Assembly: GCA_030407315.1 (NCBI GenBank)
Contig: JALQPE010001936.1
Location: 35,017 to 99,016 of the forward strand
Length of the DNA stretch: 64,000 bases
Direction: 5' to 3'
Origin: Asparagopsis taxiformis
Taxonomy: Eukaryota; Rhodophyta; Florideophyceae; Bonnemaisoniales; Bonnemaisoniaceae
Below are positions 20,455 to 29,768 of this stretch, one piece after another. The notes below the pieces were generated by a model, which was given only the letters and a program-made list of their open reading frames with translations, searched no databases and had not been told where the DNA came from. Numbering within the stretch: position 1 is the first letter of the stretch; each line of letters begins with the position of its first letter. The translations under genes and the position numbers were made by a program.

Positions 20455-22275
20455 ATGGTTTACTTCTGCACGGTGAGCATTTTGCTCACGTTGATGCTAA
20501 CTTGTTGTGTAACGCAGTGTGATGCCGGTCTGTCTTTGCAGCAATCCGAAGGCGACCGCGACCACAAGCTGTCTGCTCGAGCAGCTGTTATCAAGCGATG
20601 GGGCTCGTGCAACGCAAAGGGGTCTGTATGCGGTGCGGGTCTCACATGCGTTGGTCCAGTGAATAGGAAGAAGTGCAACAAAGCGATGGGGGTGAACGGG
20701 CGCTGCGGGCAGGATCCGTACTGGGTGTGCAAAGAGGGTCTGGACTGTTTCGAGGGAGTATGCTGCAAACCGCTGATTGGACGTGGGCGGGCATGCGGGG
20801 GGCGTGACGATGTGTGTGCGGGCAACATGATGTGTGTTGGGCCGCCAAATCAGGAGCGTTGCAACGAGCTGATGGGGCTTGGGAAGCGATGCGGTGAGGA
20901 TCCGTACTGGGTATGCGAAGATGAATTTGAGTGTGTAGATGGGAGGTGTCAGAAGCCTATTGTCGAGCGCGGGGGGTCGTGTGAGTTGGATACGGTGGTG
21001 TGCGAGGAGCCGTTTGTGTGTGTTGGGAATGGGGGGAATCGGAGATGTGGGGGGATTGAGAAGAAAGTGGGGGGTAGATGCGGAGAGGAGCCGTTTTCTG
21101 TCTGTCGTAATGGGTTGATCTGCGAGAATGGGGCTTGTCGCAACCCGCCTGTCGCCGCTGGTGGATCGTGTACATCTCGTGATTTCATGTGTGCAGCGAA
21201 TCTGCGATGCGTGGGACCTAGAAATGATCGACGGTGCGTGAAACCAGCTGGTGTGCGTGAGCAGTGTGGCCAGAATCCGTTTGCAGTTTGTAAGAACGGG
21301 CTGATCTGTGAGAATGGTAAGTGCCGCAACCCGCCTGTTGCTGTTGGTGGATCATGTACATCTCGTGATTTCATGTGTGCCGAGAATCTGCGATGCGTGG
21401 GACCTAGAAATGATCGACGGTGCGTGAAACCAGCTGGTGTGCGTGAGCAGTGTGGCCAGAATCCGTTTGCAGTTTGTAAGAACGGGCTGATCTGTGAGAA
21501 TGGTAAGTGCCGCAACCCGCCTGTTGCTGTTGGTGGATCATGTACATCTCGTGATTTCATGTGTGCCGAGAATCTGCGATGCGTGGGACCTAGAAATGAT
21601 CGACGGTGCGTGAAACCAGCTGGTGTGCGTGAGCAGTGTGGCCAGAATCCGTTTGCAGTTTGTAAGAACGGGCTGATCTGCGAGAATGGTAAGTGCCGCA
21701 ACCCGCCTGTAGCAGCTGGGGGGTCATGTACATCTCGTGATTTCATGTGTGCAACGAATCTGCGATGCGTGGGACCTCTCAACGACCGGCGATGTGTGAA
21801 ACCAGCTGGTGTACGTGGGCAGTGCGGCCAGAATCCGTTTGCGGTTTGTAAGAACGGGCTGATGTGCGCAAACGGAAGATGCCGGAGACGTTTGATCGGG
21901 GCAGGTGGAAGCTGTCTGGGACGGGGGTCTGTTTGTGCGCGGGGATTGGTGTGCGCGACGCGTTTTAGGGGGAGGCGTATTTGCATGAAGCCCATTGGAC
22001 TGGGTGGATCGTGCGTTGGACGGAGTAGCATGAGCGGGTGTGAACGGGGGCTGCGATGCATTCGGAGGAGGTGCTCGAAGATTGTTGGGAAGGGAGGGTC
22101 GTGTCGAGAGAGTGGAAAAATCTGTGGGAGGAGGCTGGTGTGTGCGGGGACGAGGAGGAAGAGGGTGTGTGTGACACCGATGGGGATTGGGAAGCGGTGT
22201 GGGCAGGATCCGTTTTGGGTGTGTGTTCGGGGGGCGAAATGCGTGCATGGGATTTGTAAGAGGAAGAAGCAGTAG
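20455..22275 (+). CDS. secreted Cys-rich protein with ~9 tandem 62-aa modules
   Basis: About 606 aa. I start at ATG 20455 because it begins a clean signal peptide (MVYFCTVSILLTLMLTCCVT); the upstream in-frame stretch has no ATG. The mature protein is about nine modules of roughly 62 residues. Each has eight Cys in the order GxC, VC, L-C-VG, C, RC/QC-G, P-xx-VC, GLxC, xxGxC. Modules 4-7 are nearly identical, while 1-3, 8 and 9 are diverged. No catalytic motif is present. The regular Cys pairs suggest disulfide-bonded knots in an extracellular or cell-wall protein. I do not recognise the family by name; EB-, dickkopf- or granulin-like folds are possible analogies only. A frameshifted inverted copy lies at 681-2314. 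Confidence 0.85.
   Translation: MVYFCTVSILLTLMLTCCVTQCDAGLSLQQSEGDRDHKLSARAAVIKRWGSCNAKGSVCGAGLTCVGPVNRKKCNKAMGVNGRCGQDPYWVCKEGLDCFEGVCCKPLIGRGRACGGRDDVCAGNMMCVGPPNQERCNELMGLGKRCGEDPYWVCEDEFECVDGRCQKPIVERGGSCELDTVVCEEPFVCVGNGGNRRCGGIEKKVGGRCGEEPFSVCRNGLICENGACRNPPVAAGGSCTSRDFMCAANLRCVGPRNDRRCVKPAGVREQCGQNPFAVCKNGLICENGKCRNPPVAVGGSCTSRDFMCAENLRCVGPRNDRRCVKPAGVREQCGQNPFAVCKNGLICENGKCRNPPVAVGGSCTSRDFMCAENLRCVGPRNDRRCVKPAGVREQCGQNPFAVCKNGLICENGKCRNPPVAAGGSCTSRDFMCATNLRCVGPLNDRRCVKPAGVRGQCGQNPFAVCKNGLMCANGRCRRRLIGAGGSCLGRGSVCARGLVCATRFRGRRICMKPIGLGGSCVGRSSMSGCERGLRCIRRRCSKIVGKGGSCRESGKICGRRLVCAGTRRKRVCVTPMGIGKRCGQDPFWVCVRGAKCVHGICKRKKQ
21160..21903 (+). repeat. four near-identical 186-bp coding repeats
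   Basis: The GGTGG-TC-TGTACATCTCG word recurs at 21160, 21346, 21532 and 21718, exactly 186 bp apart (62 codons). Units two and three appear identical, pointing to recent in-frame expansion. The paralogue in the left arm has three such units. Confidence 0.9.
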
Positions 22276-22932
22276 GTGGAATGGGAGTGATGGAGTAGGA
22301 TATAGGTAGCATAGGTGAATGGTAGGCGGTTGGTATAAAGAGAAGTTTGAGGGTAAGACAAAACTGTTGAGGCAGTAGAGGTGACGGTATTGTATTGTGT
22401 TGTGTTTGGTAGATACAAGGACGAGGGTGGACTAGAATTATGGAGTGATGCCATTCAACTCGAGAGATAGATGATACATTGCGTTGGGCATGTGACATGG
22501 ATGGTGTTTACAGATTTGGAAACTAACTGATGGCCAAGCGCGTCGGCAGTGAAAAGGTCGAACGAGGAGCGATTTGTCTGGCACGCGGATAGATTGCGGC
22601 GTAATGGGTGGATTAGTGTGAAATAGTGGCGAGGTGAACGCGGACGTCAACAAGTCGATATACTGGATTGACGAGTCGTGGTTAGACGTTCACGGATTTG
22701 CGCCGCCGCGTTGTGTCGAAGATCTGGATTTCTAGTGGCTGTATCTGAGTGGACCTCCGCCCACATGAACCGTAGTCCTACATTTACAGATTATAACAGA
22801 ACTTGACCAAAGTTTAGTTTATTCTGGAATGTTGTTTCGAAATTTCAACTTTTTGGAACTAGTAAAAGTATTCTGTTCCGATCCGATCCGAGCATATCGG
22901 ACGGACCCCAACGGGAACAATTCATATACAAC

Positions 22933-23520
22933 TTAGATGCACAGGTTTCTTGCTTCATCCACAAGGCCACGACAGACTGTGACACAACAACTTTCAATCA
23001 AAGCCGTGCTTTCATCTTCGAACAAGTCCAAATTTCCCCTACTAGATTCACACAGATTCTCAAGCACATCATCATAACAATTATTCAAACATCTCTGAGT
23101 TGGTGGCGGCGATATAAACCGACCTTGTTGAAGAAGTGGTACACTTGCCATCCCTCCATTGAAACAATCGCAAACGCCCTCTTCCATGCCGCCCAACATG
23201 GGTACTCTCACTCGCGTGAACGAGCATGTCGTCGGCGACGGTACCGGTGCTTGCGACGCACGGCTAGGCGCACATTGTAATCGTTGGCGTCGAGGACATC
23301 TCCTGCCCCTTACAATGACGACACAGGGCCCTGATGGACACGATGCGCGACACGCCCTGCGTCCGCGTCGTCGATTTTGGCGGACTATTCTTTGGTCACC
23401 TCCTGTGAGACGCGCTGGAATTGAAGCTGTTCCCAATATTATGTCATCGCTTCCTCCTACCGCGATTGGTAGGACAAGTGTCAGGAAAAGAAACAAAGTG
23501 AATACTGGACCGGCTTTCAT
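22933..23520 (-). CDS. small secreted Cys-rich protein, paralogue A
   Basis: 195 aa with an N-terminal signal peptide (MKAGPVFTLFLFLTLVLPIA). A basic, Cys-containing region follows (RRGRRACRASCPSGPC), then a short linker, then a C-terminal Cys-rich domain of about 100 residues. That domain has TCSFT, C-x-C-xNGG, PPPTQRCLNNCYDDVLENLC and a final C-RGLVDEARNLCI. It shares this domain order and the last motif with the neighbour at 24792-25475, so the two are tandem paralogues on the same strand. A TATA box (TATAAAA, minus strand 23637-23631) lies about 110 bp upstream. Probably secreted; function unknown. Confidence 0.8.
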   Translation of the reverse strand: MKAGPVFTLFLFLTLVLPIAVGGSDDIILGTASIPARLTGGDQRIVRQNRRRGRRACRASCPSGPCVVIVRGRRCPRRQRLQCAPSRASQAPVPSPTTCSFTRVRVPMLGGMEEGVCDCFNGGMASVPLLQQGRFISPPPTQRCLNNCYDDVLENLCESSRGNLDLFEDESTALIESCCVTVCRGLVDEARNLCI

Positions 23521-23630
23521 GTTGTGCTAGGTTTGGTTAATGTGGCAGCAGACTGCTGACTTGCTAGGCGCAGTAATTATGCAGTTTCGGTGGAAGTGAT
23601 GTCTAGATTTGGAATTGAGCTGGGGTATGG

Positions 23631-23637
23631 TTTTATA
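23631..23637 (-). promoter_or_regulatory. TATA box of paralogue A
   Basis: TATAAAA on the minus strand, 111 bp from the ATG at 23520. Confidence 0.5.
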
Positions 23638-23639
23638 GC

Positions 23640-24791
23640 TGACGGAACGTCGCAGGATGGCTGTCGTGTGTCGAATTGCTTGCGTTGTTGTAGAGATTAG
23701 ATAGGTGCATTGGCAGAATGCCTGGCATGGCGATATTTTTCCAACTTGTTCTCGTCCGATGTCTTCCTGGACATGTCGTTGGGAATGGTTGAGGTGAGCT
23801 TGTTTTTCGTACAAGTAGACTGGATGATGATGGAGGGATAACAATTGTAGAGGACGAGATGTCACGAAACATGATGAAAAGAACACAGAGGTTTATTCAA
23901 CATTCTAGCTATCATTGGGAAGCAGCAAGTTTGCACATCTCGTTCTCCTGTGCTAGTGGAACCTTACGAACAATAATCGCATCCGATTGAGCCGCCCTGG
24001 CAAAAGGGGACGAGGCAGATGTTTGTTCTCTTGAGCAGCTTCTTTGGAATGAAATTTGTTGCCATATGATTGGTAGACTATGAGCCAATCAGGTGTCTTT
24101 CTTTGCTTTGGTGACGTGTATATCCCTCGCTGTCTCCGGGATGTCCCTTCTGCGATGGACCGCGGCGAGATATTTCTATTTTTTATAAACTAAATTTGAT
24201 GGCATTCAGTACACTAATTAATTTAGAAGACATTAGGTTAAGTCTGCAACCCCAGTGTATCAGTGACACCTGACCGGCCTGACGCATCCCTCTAATTTGG
24301 GGACCCACCATGATGAAGCCAATGCACAGTCACTAATTGTTCTACTGTGTTCTTTAGTAGAAGAGCGTTCACGATCTGATAACGCTATTTCTTCTTCAAC
24401 CTATGGCCTGATACTGGATGGTGTCAATGTATTGCGAGACGTAGCAGTAACCAGACCAATACCTACACATATATTTCCAAGATAGCAGATCAGCTTTGTT
24501 TTCGAGTTCGTTTACTAATTTGACATCTAAAATGCCTTCTATGATCTGTGCTCTTGAGAACAGGAAACAGATTTCTCGAAAACAAAAAAACATACCATCC
24601 CCTTCATCCAGTTTGCAGTATCACAAACTTATTTCCGGGAACATTACTATAAACTATTATTGCTCATCACCCTGGGAATCAATCCCCAATAGTACTTCTC
24701 TTCAACAAGAATGATCAATCCCCCAACATTTCAATCGGCTCATGCAGAAGCTATCAGCATAGCTCGATCTACAATTATGCTTCTCTAGAAC
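23640..24791. other. intergenic region, nothing recognised
   Basis: Short frames on both strands (for example 24297-24485) have no recognisable composition or partner. No repeat is apparent. Confidence 0.4.
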
Positions 24792-25475
24792 CTAGATGCA
24801 AAGGCCCCTGGCCTCGTCCACTTGGCCACGACAGTTTCTTTCACAGCAGGTTTCAACTGCCGGGGTACTCTCATCTTTGAAGAGGTCAATATCATTAGCG
24901 CTCAGGTCGCACAGAGTCTCCAGTACGTTATCATAGCAATTATCCAAACAAGCTTGACTCGGGGGCGGGTCGAGGAATAGACTTTGTCTCAGAAGTACAA
25001 CGCTCTCCGTCTCTCCATTCGAGCATGAACAAACACCTAGCTGCCTGCGCCTGGAAACATTCTCCTTGGTGAACGAACACGTCACTACCGATGGCGACAT
25101 TGAGGGTGACGCAGAGGGGGATGGCATCGGCGAAGAAGATGGAGAAGGAGTCGGTGTCGTCGAAGCCATCGGCGATGGAGACGGTGTTGCGCTCGGTGGT
25201 GGTGGTGGCGGTGGCCTACGTGCAGCACATCGGAATCGAGCACCTCTTGGACACAGTCTGTCGCGCACAACAGAACAGTTGCCAGATGCACAGGCAGCAC
25301 GGCAAGCGAATCTTGCCATTCTGCGAGTTCCACATGCACTTGGGCATTCTGGACATGCCTGACGAGAAACTGTGGTGCCGGTTACTAAGGATACCATACT
25401 TGCTTCTGTCGTGATTACGGGCAGAAGAACTGCACCGAATAGAAGAACGATGCTCAATGGTGATGTGAACTTCAT
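24792..25475 (-). CDS. small secreted Cys-rich protein with Pro/Ser linker, paralogue B
   Basis: 227 aa from ATG 25475, chosen because it starts the signal peptide (MKFTSPLSIVLLFGAVLLPV); upstream in-frame codons lack this character. Order: signal peptide, N-terminal Cys region (CPECPSACGTRR ... ACASGNC), a Pro/Ser/Thr-rich linker of about 45 residues beginning with a poly-Pro run, then the same C-terminal domain as paralogue A. Shared motifs there are TCSFT, C-x-CSNG, PPPSQACLDNCYDNVLETLC and CRGQVDEARGLCI. The linker is typical of extracellular, possibly O-glycosylated proteins. A TATATAAG box lies about 110 bp upstream. The family is not recognised. Confidence 0.8.
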   Translation of the reverse strand: MKFTSPLSIVLLFGAVLLPVITTEASMVSLVTGTTVSRQACPECPSACGTRRMARFACRAACASGNCSVVRDRLCPRGARFRCAARRPPPPPPPSATPSPSPMASTTPTPSPSSSPMPSPSASPSMSPSVVTCSFTKENVSRRRQLGVCSCSNGETESVVLLRQSLFLDPPPSQACLDNCYDNVLETLCDLSANDIDLFKDESTPAVETCCERNCRGQVDEARGLCI

Positions 25476-25583
25476 ATTGTGATACCGTTGTCTTCTTCCT
25501 GGATTGGTGGTTTTCGAATTTGATGGGATGCAGGATATGAGTGTGTGGGGAAGAGTAGAGAAGTCTCTAGCTGACAAGTCTGT

Positions 25584-25591
25584 CTTATATA
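25584..25591 (-). promoter_or_regulatory. TATA box of paralogue B
   Basis: TATATAAG on the minus strand, about 110 bp before the ATG at 25475. Confidence 0.5.
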
Positions 25592-28077
25592 GAAAATAGT
25601 AGCAGCGGAATAGAGTGTTTCCTTCACTATGCCTGTCTTTTCGTACATTCGCACATTGAGGTTTGCAATGCTGTTCAAGAGGCTTCTAGACTATGTTTAT
25701 GGCTTGGACAATGAGATTTTTCCGGGCGACATCTTTTCCAACTTGTTTGTTTGTTAGATCTATGAAGGCCTTCATCGTCTGGCAAAGATAAACCAGCAAG
25801 AATTGTTTGCAAATGGCTCCAACGCATTCTGAGTCTAGAAAAGAAGCGGATAATGACTCTGTCTTTAAGGTCTACTCGTTGAAAGCCATGTTGTCTGTGA
25901 AACCATTGGCCATATGTCCGATGTGAATGATGCTGTTTTACTGCTGGAAGAAATAATATCTTCACTCATCAGAAACAATATATCTATGTATTTTGGTAGC
26001 TCGTCTCTAGCACACAGCACCTTTCAAGAAGAGCATTTCGGGTGCTGTACCACATTGAATTATCCGTCAGAATCAGAAGTCTGAATTGTTGAGCGTATCA
26101 GAGGAGAGAGTTGGGGAACAAAAAGGAGCTGAGAAGAAAATGGAGAGCGAAAAGTTGAGACATCTACTTCATGTGCTAGAAGAAAGTGAATCATCAGCTA
26201 TAGTGGTTTTCCTACTGGTACTGGTAACAGAACTGAGCTGATGTACGCCGAGCAATGAAAAGTTTCGAAGCAAGAAAAAATGATGACACATTGATTGATC
26301 CATGCGTCGACGTTGTCACTATTTGTTGCGGTCATCGAGCTGTGATTAATTTAGTATTACATTTGCAAATAAATTAACTATCGATGATGATGCAGCTCAG
26401 GTGTGAAGGAGGGACTAGTTCAACATCTCGAGCACTGTGGTGCAATGAGATGGGATGGACCATTTCCATAAGTGAAAACACCATCGGTCCTACCATCCCC
26501 AGAATAAAGGGGCCGAAATTATGTTACGTGATGTTTCGCAGGCTACATGTTTCTGGAGCCGTGATGCAATAAGTTGAAGATCTGCCGACGTCAGCTAGGA
26601 GCACCAACGAGAAAGCCATGATTCCTGTTGCATAGGTTTCTTGTGTCGCATCTGAACGGATGAAATGTCAGGCGATGTCTAGTGGCTGTAGGTGGGATGT
26701 GGAATACAGCTGTAGACGAAAAATGAAATGCCCACAAAGTCTACGTCACTCCGTGATGGCGGGGAAAGTCGATGTAATTGAAACTGCTCGGACGGCATTT
26801 CAATTTAATTACAACATTACGCTGATGAGAACCGTATCATAATTCTTGATATATTTCGAATGAAAACGGCTACCGGCAGGTTATCGCAATGAACGCGCTG
26901 CTGTCTCTCCAACATCCTGCCACTTGGAAGTTCACCAGCTGCACATACTGAAGAGAAATTGGAATTAACATTTCGCAATTTCAATTGCACAATAACCGGG
27001 AGAACGACTCGTACAGTTTAGTTGTCTCTCCGAGATTTGGGCGGTCTTTCCCAGCAGCGAATTAATATTTGAGATCATTAGCCATGCAAGTATCTCTCGC
27101 CAACCAATGAGCGTGCAGGAAATAGGAACCTACGGCTGCTATGATGTAAGCAGTACAGTATGGACGTCGATTGCGCGCGATCTGGAGACAAGTATCGATA
27201 TAATATACAACACAGTATCATATCCAACTTACTACTTGTGCGCTATACGAATACTGTAAGCATAATGTAATCCACCATCGATACTTTTCTATGAGACGGT
27301 CACCCAGTCGCGTCAACTCGTGAACGATACGACAACGATCTATGTCCATGACGAATAAAGAGCAGTTGCATTGCTGCGCACGCGCTCGGGGAAACAAAAT
27401 TGCATCAGATCCAAACTTGCATCAGTATCGAGCTTCAGAAACAAGAGCGCTATTGAAATACCGCTCTCCAATTGCTACTAATGCGTCACTCACACTGTAC
27501 CGGTAAGGTCCAACCTACCCGACCTGCGCAACTGTGCAGTTCGAATTGCTAAACCCGTTTAGTTACAACACACCCTAATAAATATACGAGTCTGACGAAA
27601 ACAGTAGCTCAAACGTTTGCTTCATTGCACAATCACTCCATCAGCCAATTTGATCACACAAAAGTATCATCCGTACAATCCCGTCCAATCATCATTCAAC
27701 ACTTGCATACGTTACGTGCCAAACTGCTCCTATCCATTGCTCTTCGTCACGCCGCGCTGCAGCTGGATCACACGACCGACCCGCCGGGCAGCAGGACATA
27801 CTTCATGACCTTGATTTCTATGTTCAATATATCCAACCAAGTCTTGCACTAACCACCCTTTTTATTTAACCATTGATATAGTAAACTTGTTGATCACCAC
27901 CTCTCAGCATCCATCCGCCTCCAAAAAAAATCTATCTAGACATGGGCGTGACTTCTCTCTTGCGCCCATTTCTCCGTATATTCCCTTCACAATACCAATG
28001 CCGCAGTCAAAATTCGACTACTATTCTTACACCCGTTCACATCATCACAGGAAAAAACAGCCACCTCTGTGCTTATC
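25592..28077. other. intergenic region, nothing recognised
   Basis: About 2.5 kb without a supportable gene. A 96-codon minus-strand frame (25965-25675) reads protein-like in part, but has no recognisable motif, promoter or partner. Confidence 0.4.
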
Positions 28078-28084
28078 TATAAAA
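28078..28084 (+). promoter_or_regulatory. TATA box of the peroxidase gene
   Basis: TATAAAA 68 bp upstream of the ATG at 28152. Confidence 0.6.
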
Positions 28085-28151
28085 TCGACTGCTGGAATCT
28101 GCCAGCTTCAACTCCCATTCTTTTCTTCCCGTCATCACCACATGCTCCACT

Positions 28152-29765
28152 ATGATATCCATAGCTCTTCTACTGACCGTTTCGGTCATCACTCTCACCT
28201 CTGCTCTACCTCCCGTTGTGCATCAAGAATCTCTCACACGTTCCAATTGTGAAATTTCGAGCAGATTCTTCGATGGTACATGCACAAACCCCTCCAACCC
28301 GGCGTATGGTAGGGGCGCTGAGGCCGTCTTCAGCTACATTAACAATCTCTCCTCGGAAACCTTCTCCAGTCGCGGCCGTCCAGACGCTCGTCTCATTTCA
28401 AATGCCGTATGCAATCAAGAACAGCTCTTGTTCAACGACAGAAATCTCAATGAACTCCTTGTCTTCTTCGGTCAATTCCTCGACCACGATCTCGTTCTCT
28501 CCGAGGCCAGCGACGAGGGGATGCCGATTCCAGTCCCGGCAAACGACCCCAACACGGAAGCTTCATCCTTCCCGTTCCGTCGAAATGTCCGCGTCAGCGT
28601 TCCCGACGAAGCTCCTGGCGTCGTCCGTCCAGAGAATCTCAACTCCCAGATCATTGATCTGTCCATGGTGTACGGTTCCGACAAGGGGCGTGCTGATGCG
28701 CTTCGGACTTTTCGAAATGGACGTCTGAAAATCAGCGACGACAATTTGCTTCCGCTCAACACGATCGGTCTGCAAAATGACCCGGACGACTCGGACAATT
28801 TCTATCTTGCCGGTGATATTCGAGCGAATGAAACCCCCATGCTGACTGTGATGCACACGCTCTGGGTGCGCGAGCACAACAGTATCATCGATGATCTGTT
28901 GCGCATGCGCCAGTTCCGCCGTCTCAGCGACGAGGGCCTGTACCAATTGGCCAGGAAGATCAACACCGCACAGTTCCAAAAGGTCGTATGGGAAGAATTC
29001 TTCCCAGCAATTGTGGGTCGATCTCTGCCTCGCTACCGCGGTTTTAATCCGAGGGTGAACCCGACTGTCAGTAATATTTTCGCCACGGCGGCCTTCCGCA
29101 TCGGTCACACCATGGTCGGAAACGGTGTTCAAGTTCTGCAGGGCGGTGTACGAACAGTACTTCCTCTAGCAGAGATGTTCATGCGCGATCAGAGCTTCTT
29201 CCGGTCAACTGGCCTGGAGTCATTCCTTCTCGGCGCCATTACGACACGCTGTCAGGAGATTGACAATCAGATTGTGAATGTACTACGTAACGGTCTGTTC
29301 AGTAATGTACCTGGGTTTGCAGATTTCGATCTAATTTCGCTGAACATTCAGCGCGGACGCGACCATAACATCCCGTCGTACAACGAGGTTCGAAATCTGT
29401 TTGGCATTAGAAGGGCGCGTTCATTCGCGGATATCACGTCGGATCCGGAGGTACAGGGGCGATTGTCGTCTGTGTACGGAGACGTCGACGAGGTGGATGC
29501 GTTCATCGGGCTCATTTCCGAGGAGCATGTACGCGGATCATCGATCGGAGTGACGATGCGCGCGATCTGGATAGCTGAATTTACACGTTTGAGAGACGGC
29601 GATCAGTTCTTCTACTTACGCGAGGGATTGTTTAGTACGCCACTTCGACGAAGTGTGCAACGAGTGAATAGGCTGTTCAGAGGAGGCAGTGTATTCAGGA
29701 CTGTGCTGTTGCGGAATACGAACTTGTCACGTTCGCAAGTGCCGGTTCGACCGTTTTTTGTTTGA
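28152..29765 (+). CDS. secreted animal-type haem peroxidase
   Basis: 537 aa, single exon, beginning with a signal peptide (MISIALLLTVSVITLTSA). It belongs to the peroxidase-cyclooxygenase (animal haem peroxidase) superfamily, which oxidises substrates or halides with H2O2 at a haem. Diagnostic motifs are FGQFLDHDLV with distal His112 and Asp113, LSMVYGSDKGRADALR, the W-x-REHN motif with Arg240, proximal His319 in FRIGHTMVG, and LNIQRGRDHNIPSYNE. The length matches a stand-alone catalytic domain; there are no LRR, Ig or VWC additions as in peroxidasin. Extracellular location and the neighbouring Cys-rich genes suggest cell-wall oxidation, halogenation or defence. The specific substrate cannot be inferred. 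Confidence 0.95.
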   Translation: MISIALLLTVSVITLTSALPPVVHQESLTRSNCEISSRFFDGTCTNPSNPAYGRGAEAVFSYINNLSSETFSSRGRPDARLISNAVCNQEQLLFNDRNLNELLVFFGQFLDHDLVLSEASDEGMPIPVPANDPNTEASSFPFRRNVRVSVPDEAPGVVRPENLNSQIIDLSMVYGSDKGRADALRTFRNGRLKISDDNLLPLNTIGLQNDPDDSDNFYLAGDIRANETPMLTVMHTLWVREHNSIIDDLLRMRQFRRLSDEGLYQLARKINTAQFQKVVWEEFFPAIVGRSLPRYRGFNPRVNPTVSNIFATAAFRIGHTMVGNGVQVLQGGVRTVLPLAEMFMRDQSFFRSTGLESFLLGAITTRCQEIDNQIVNVLRNGLFSNVPGFADFDLISLNIQRGRDHNIPSYNEVRNLFGIRRARSFADITSDPEVQGRLSSVYGDVDEVDAFIGLISEEHVRGSSIGVTMRAIWIAEFTRLRDGDQFFYLREGLFSTPLRRSVQRVNRLFRGGSVFRTVLLRNTNLSRSQVPVRPFFV

Positions 29766-29768
29766 TAT

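Larger units (their letters stand above)
18910..22675. repeat. right arm of 3.8-kb inverted duplication
   Basis: Reverse complement of 278-3858. It carries the intact Cys-rich gene with its promoter and about 1.5 kb of flanking DNA. Nucleotide identity is high enough that short reading frames on both strands are preserved between the arms. The only long difference is one extra 186-bp repeat unit in the gene. Confidence 0.9.

Noticed and set aside
25675..25965. 96-aa minus-strand frame with transposase-like flavour
   Set aside because: No motif could be named and no flanking repeats were found.
28563..29132. 189-aa minus-strand frame inside the peroxidase gene
   Set aside because: Antisense shadow of a strongly recognised gene.
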